Below are positions 63,256-64,000 of a stretch of DNA of 64,000 nt, piece by piece; positions within the stretch are counted from its first letter, which is position 1; every line of letters starts with the position of its first letter. The stretch comes from an uncultured Eubacterium sp. (lineage in GTDB: Bacteria > Bacillota > Clostridia > Lachnospirales > Lachnospiraceae): positions 221,572 through 285,571 of the forward strand of contig CAJTMV010000002.1 in assembly GCA_910577225.1 (NCBI GenBank). Direction: 5' to 3'. The notes under the pieces were generated by a model. It had not been told where the DNA came from, ran no database searches, and saw nothing but the letters and a program-made list of their open reading frames with translations. The position numbers were made by a program, and so were the translations under genes.

Positions 63256-63279
63256 GGAACTTTTAGATGCAGGTTCAGG
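63256..63279. repeat. 24-bp inverted repeat, right of lacI
   Basis: Complementary to 61907-61930 with one mismatch; together they bracket lacI and its promoter. Confidence 0.75.
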
Positions 63280-63391
63280 GAATCATCTGGCAACGAATGA
63301 AAGAATGTGGTACTTTTTAAGTGGCTGCGCGGACGTGTGCATGACAGCCGGACGGGGCCCTGGAGCGGGCAGTATGGGACTGAGCGGACAA

Positions 63392-63507
63392 GGGCAACGC
63401 TGCGGTGAACTAATCGCTAACTACGACTAAGACATTCGGCGTGTGGGCCTCATGTCCAAGTCTCCGTAAGCGCTGGATTTCACCTCCGCTAAAAGCGCCC
63501 TTTAGAT
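63392..63507. ncRNA. Conserved structured core of the palindromic element (candidate RNA), copy B
   Basis: Near-identical to 61395-61510: in the first 110 nt I see only a T-to-C and a G-to-C change. Much better preserved than the arms, which suggests selection on the core or a recent conversion. Confidence 0.5.
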
Positions 63508-63749
63508 GTCCTTTCAGTCCCCTGCCGCCGGTTCCAGGCTCCTGCCAGCGGTCACGGACACTGTTTACGGATCAGTTTTCAATGAATATCTTTTAGTTAT
63601 TGTAATTTGCTAAGTCTGACATACACAGATGCTACTGCCTGCAGATGAGAACTCTTTCTGGAAAATAACCTAAAAGGGCGGGAATGCTCTGTTTTTCTCA
63701 GGGGTGAAATTTAATATTTATTCAGACGCAGACTCCATTTTGTAATCCA

Positions 63750-64000
63750 TAACATCTGCGTATATCAGACCGCATCATAAAATTAAATGTGATTCACTTA
63801 AAGCTGGCTATAGCATCTGCATATTTCAGACAGATTCATAAATTAAATGTGATTTACTTAAAGCCGGCCATAGCATCTGCTTGTATCAGACAGATTCATA
63901 AATTAAATGTGATTTACTTAAAGCCGGCCATAGCATCTGCTTGTATCAGACAGCTTCATAAATTAAATGCGATTCACTTAAAGCCGGCCATAGCATCTGC
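63750..64000. repeat. 60-bp tandem repeat array (at least four units)
   Basis: Unit contains TAGCATCTGCTTGTATCAGA and AATTAAATGTGATTTACTTA followed by AAGCCGGCCA. The repeats are exactly 60 bp apart, nearly identical in the middle, more diverged at the left end, and run off the window. Copy A has one related segment near 61808-61845. No spacers, so not CRISPR. Confidence 0.9.

Larger units (their letters stand above)
63314..64000. repeat. Long palindromic element, copy B (continues past the window)
   Basis: Starts with CTTTTTAAGTGGCTGCGC like copy A and has the same conserved core, but its left arm has diverged so the long stem is imperfect. Downstream sequence is recognisably related to copy A until about 63750, where a 60-bp tandem array begins. 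The right end is not seen. Confidence 0.75.

Noticed and set aside
63750..64000. CRISPR array
   Set aside because: Units repeat over all 60 bp with no unique spacers and no cas genes.

Overview
The window reads as chromosomal DNA of an anaerobic gut Firmicute of the class Clostridia, most likely a Lachnospiraceae. Support: the tmRNA encodes the tag ANDNLAYAA; rpmE, a DUF1385 gene, prmC and prfA are clustered; AddAB is used for end repair; many small Clostridia-type proteins are present (PepSY proteins, DUF4173, Rpn-like nuclease, FnIII and dockerin secreted proteins). Genus cannot be fixed from the sequence. Nearly all genes lie on the minus strand; only an Rpn-like nuclease and a hemerythrin fusion are on plus.

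Layout. 1-2 kb: tetrapyrrole genes (hemB cut by the window edge, cobA-hemD fusion) and a divergent Rpn-like nuclease. 3.2-6.6 kb: ECF sigma factor, membrane protein, ABC ATPase and an ABC permease broken by a one-base frameshift. 6.6-7.4 kb: gene-free DNA with three 44-bp repeats. 7.4-18.7 kb: DUF4173 membrane protein with a 30-bp coding repeat, uncharacterised proteins, an EamA exporter, a 979-residue SIR2-like protein (possible phage defence), a cell-wall-repeat protein, an AlkD-like protein and a PpiC-type lipoprotein. 18.7-26.4 kb: maf, addA, addB. 26.5-30.5 kb: chemoreceptor co-transcribed with a solute-binding lipoprotein, then a retropepsin-like protein with a small partner. 30.6-35.5 kb: prfA, prmC, DUF1385, rpmE, rho. 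35.7-42.3 kb: a secreted FnIII protein with a cohesin-like N-terminus beside a 1.7k-residue M60 (mucin-type) peptidase carrying a dockerin. 42.5-46.3 kb: two-component system with two PepSY proteins. 46.4-49.3 kb: ssrA (tmRNA) and an ABC-2 exporter. 49.5-57.7 kb: hemerythrin-CheX-like protein and two hybrid histidine kinases with a solute-binding lipoprotein. 57.9-63.1 kb: galactan locus (612-residue uncharacterised protein, zinc ribbon, GH53 endo-galactanase) with a LacI repressor; both promoter regions carry the same CAACCGGTTG-type operator.

The most unusual structure is around lacI. Two same-orientation copies of a long repeat (from 61319 and from 63314) hold an almost identical 110-nt core predicted to fold; in the first copy the core sits inside a perfect 49-bp inverted repeat. 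The copies start with a CTTTTAA.TGGCTGCGC end; similar ends bound a 54-bp miniature at 46866-46919, and a related perfect 26-bp palindrome lies at 35653-35678. The second copy runs into a 60-bp tandem array that leaves the window. This looks like a family of palindromic, MITE-like or structured-RNA elements.

Functional themes: host-glycan use (M60 peptidase, galactanase), sensing (chemoreceptor and kinases each paired with a binding lipoprotein but no transporter), DNA repair (AddAB, AlkD-like) and core translation/termination (prfA, prmC, rpmE, rho, ssrA).
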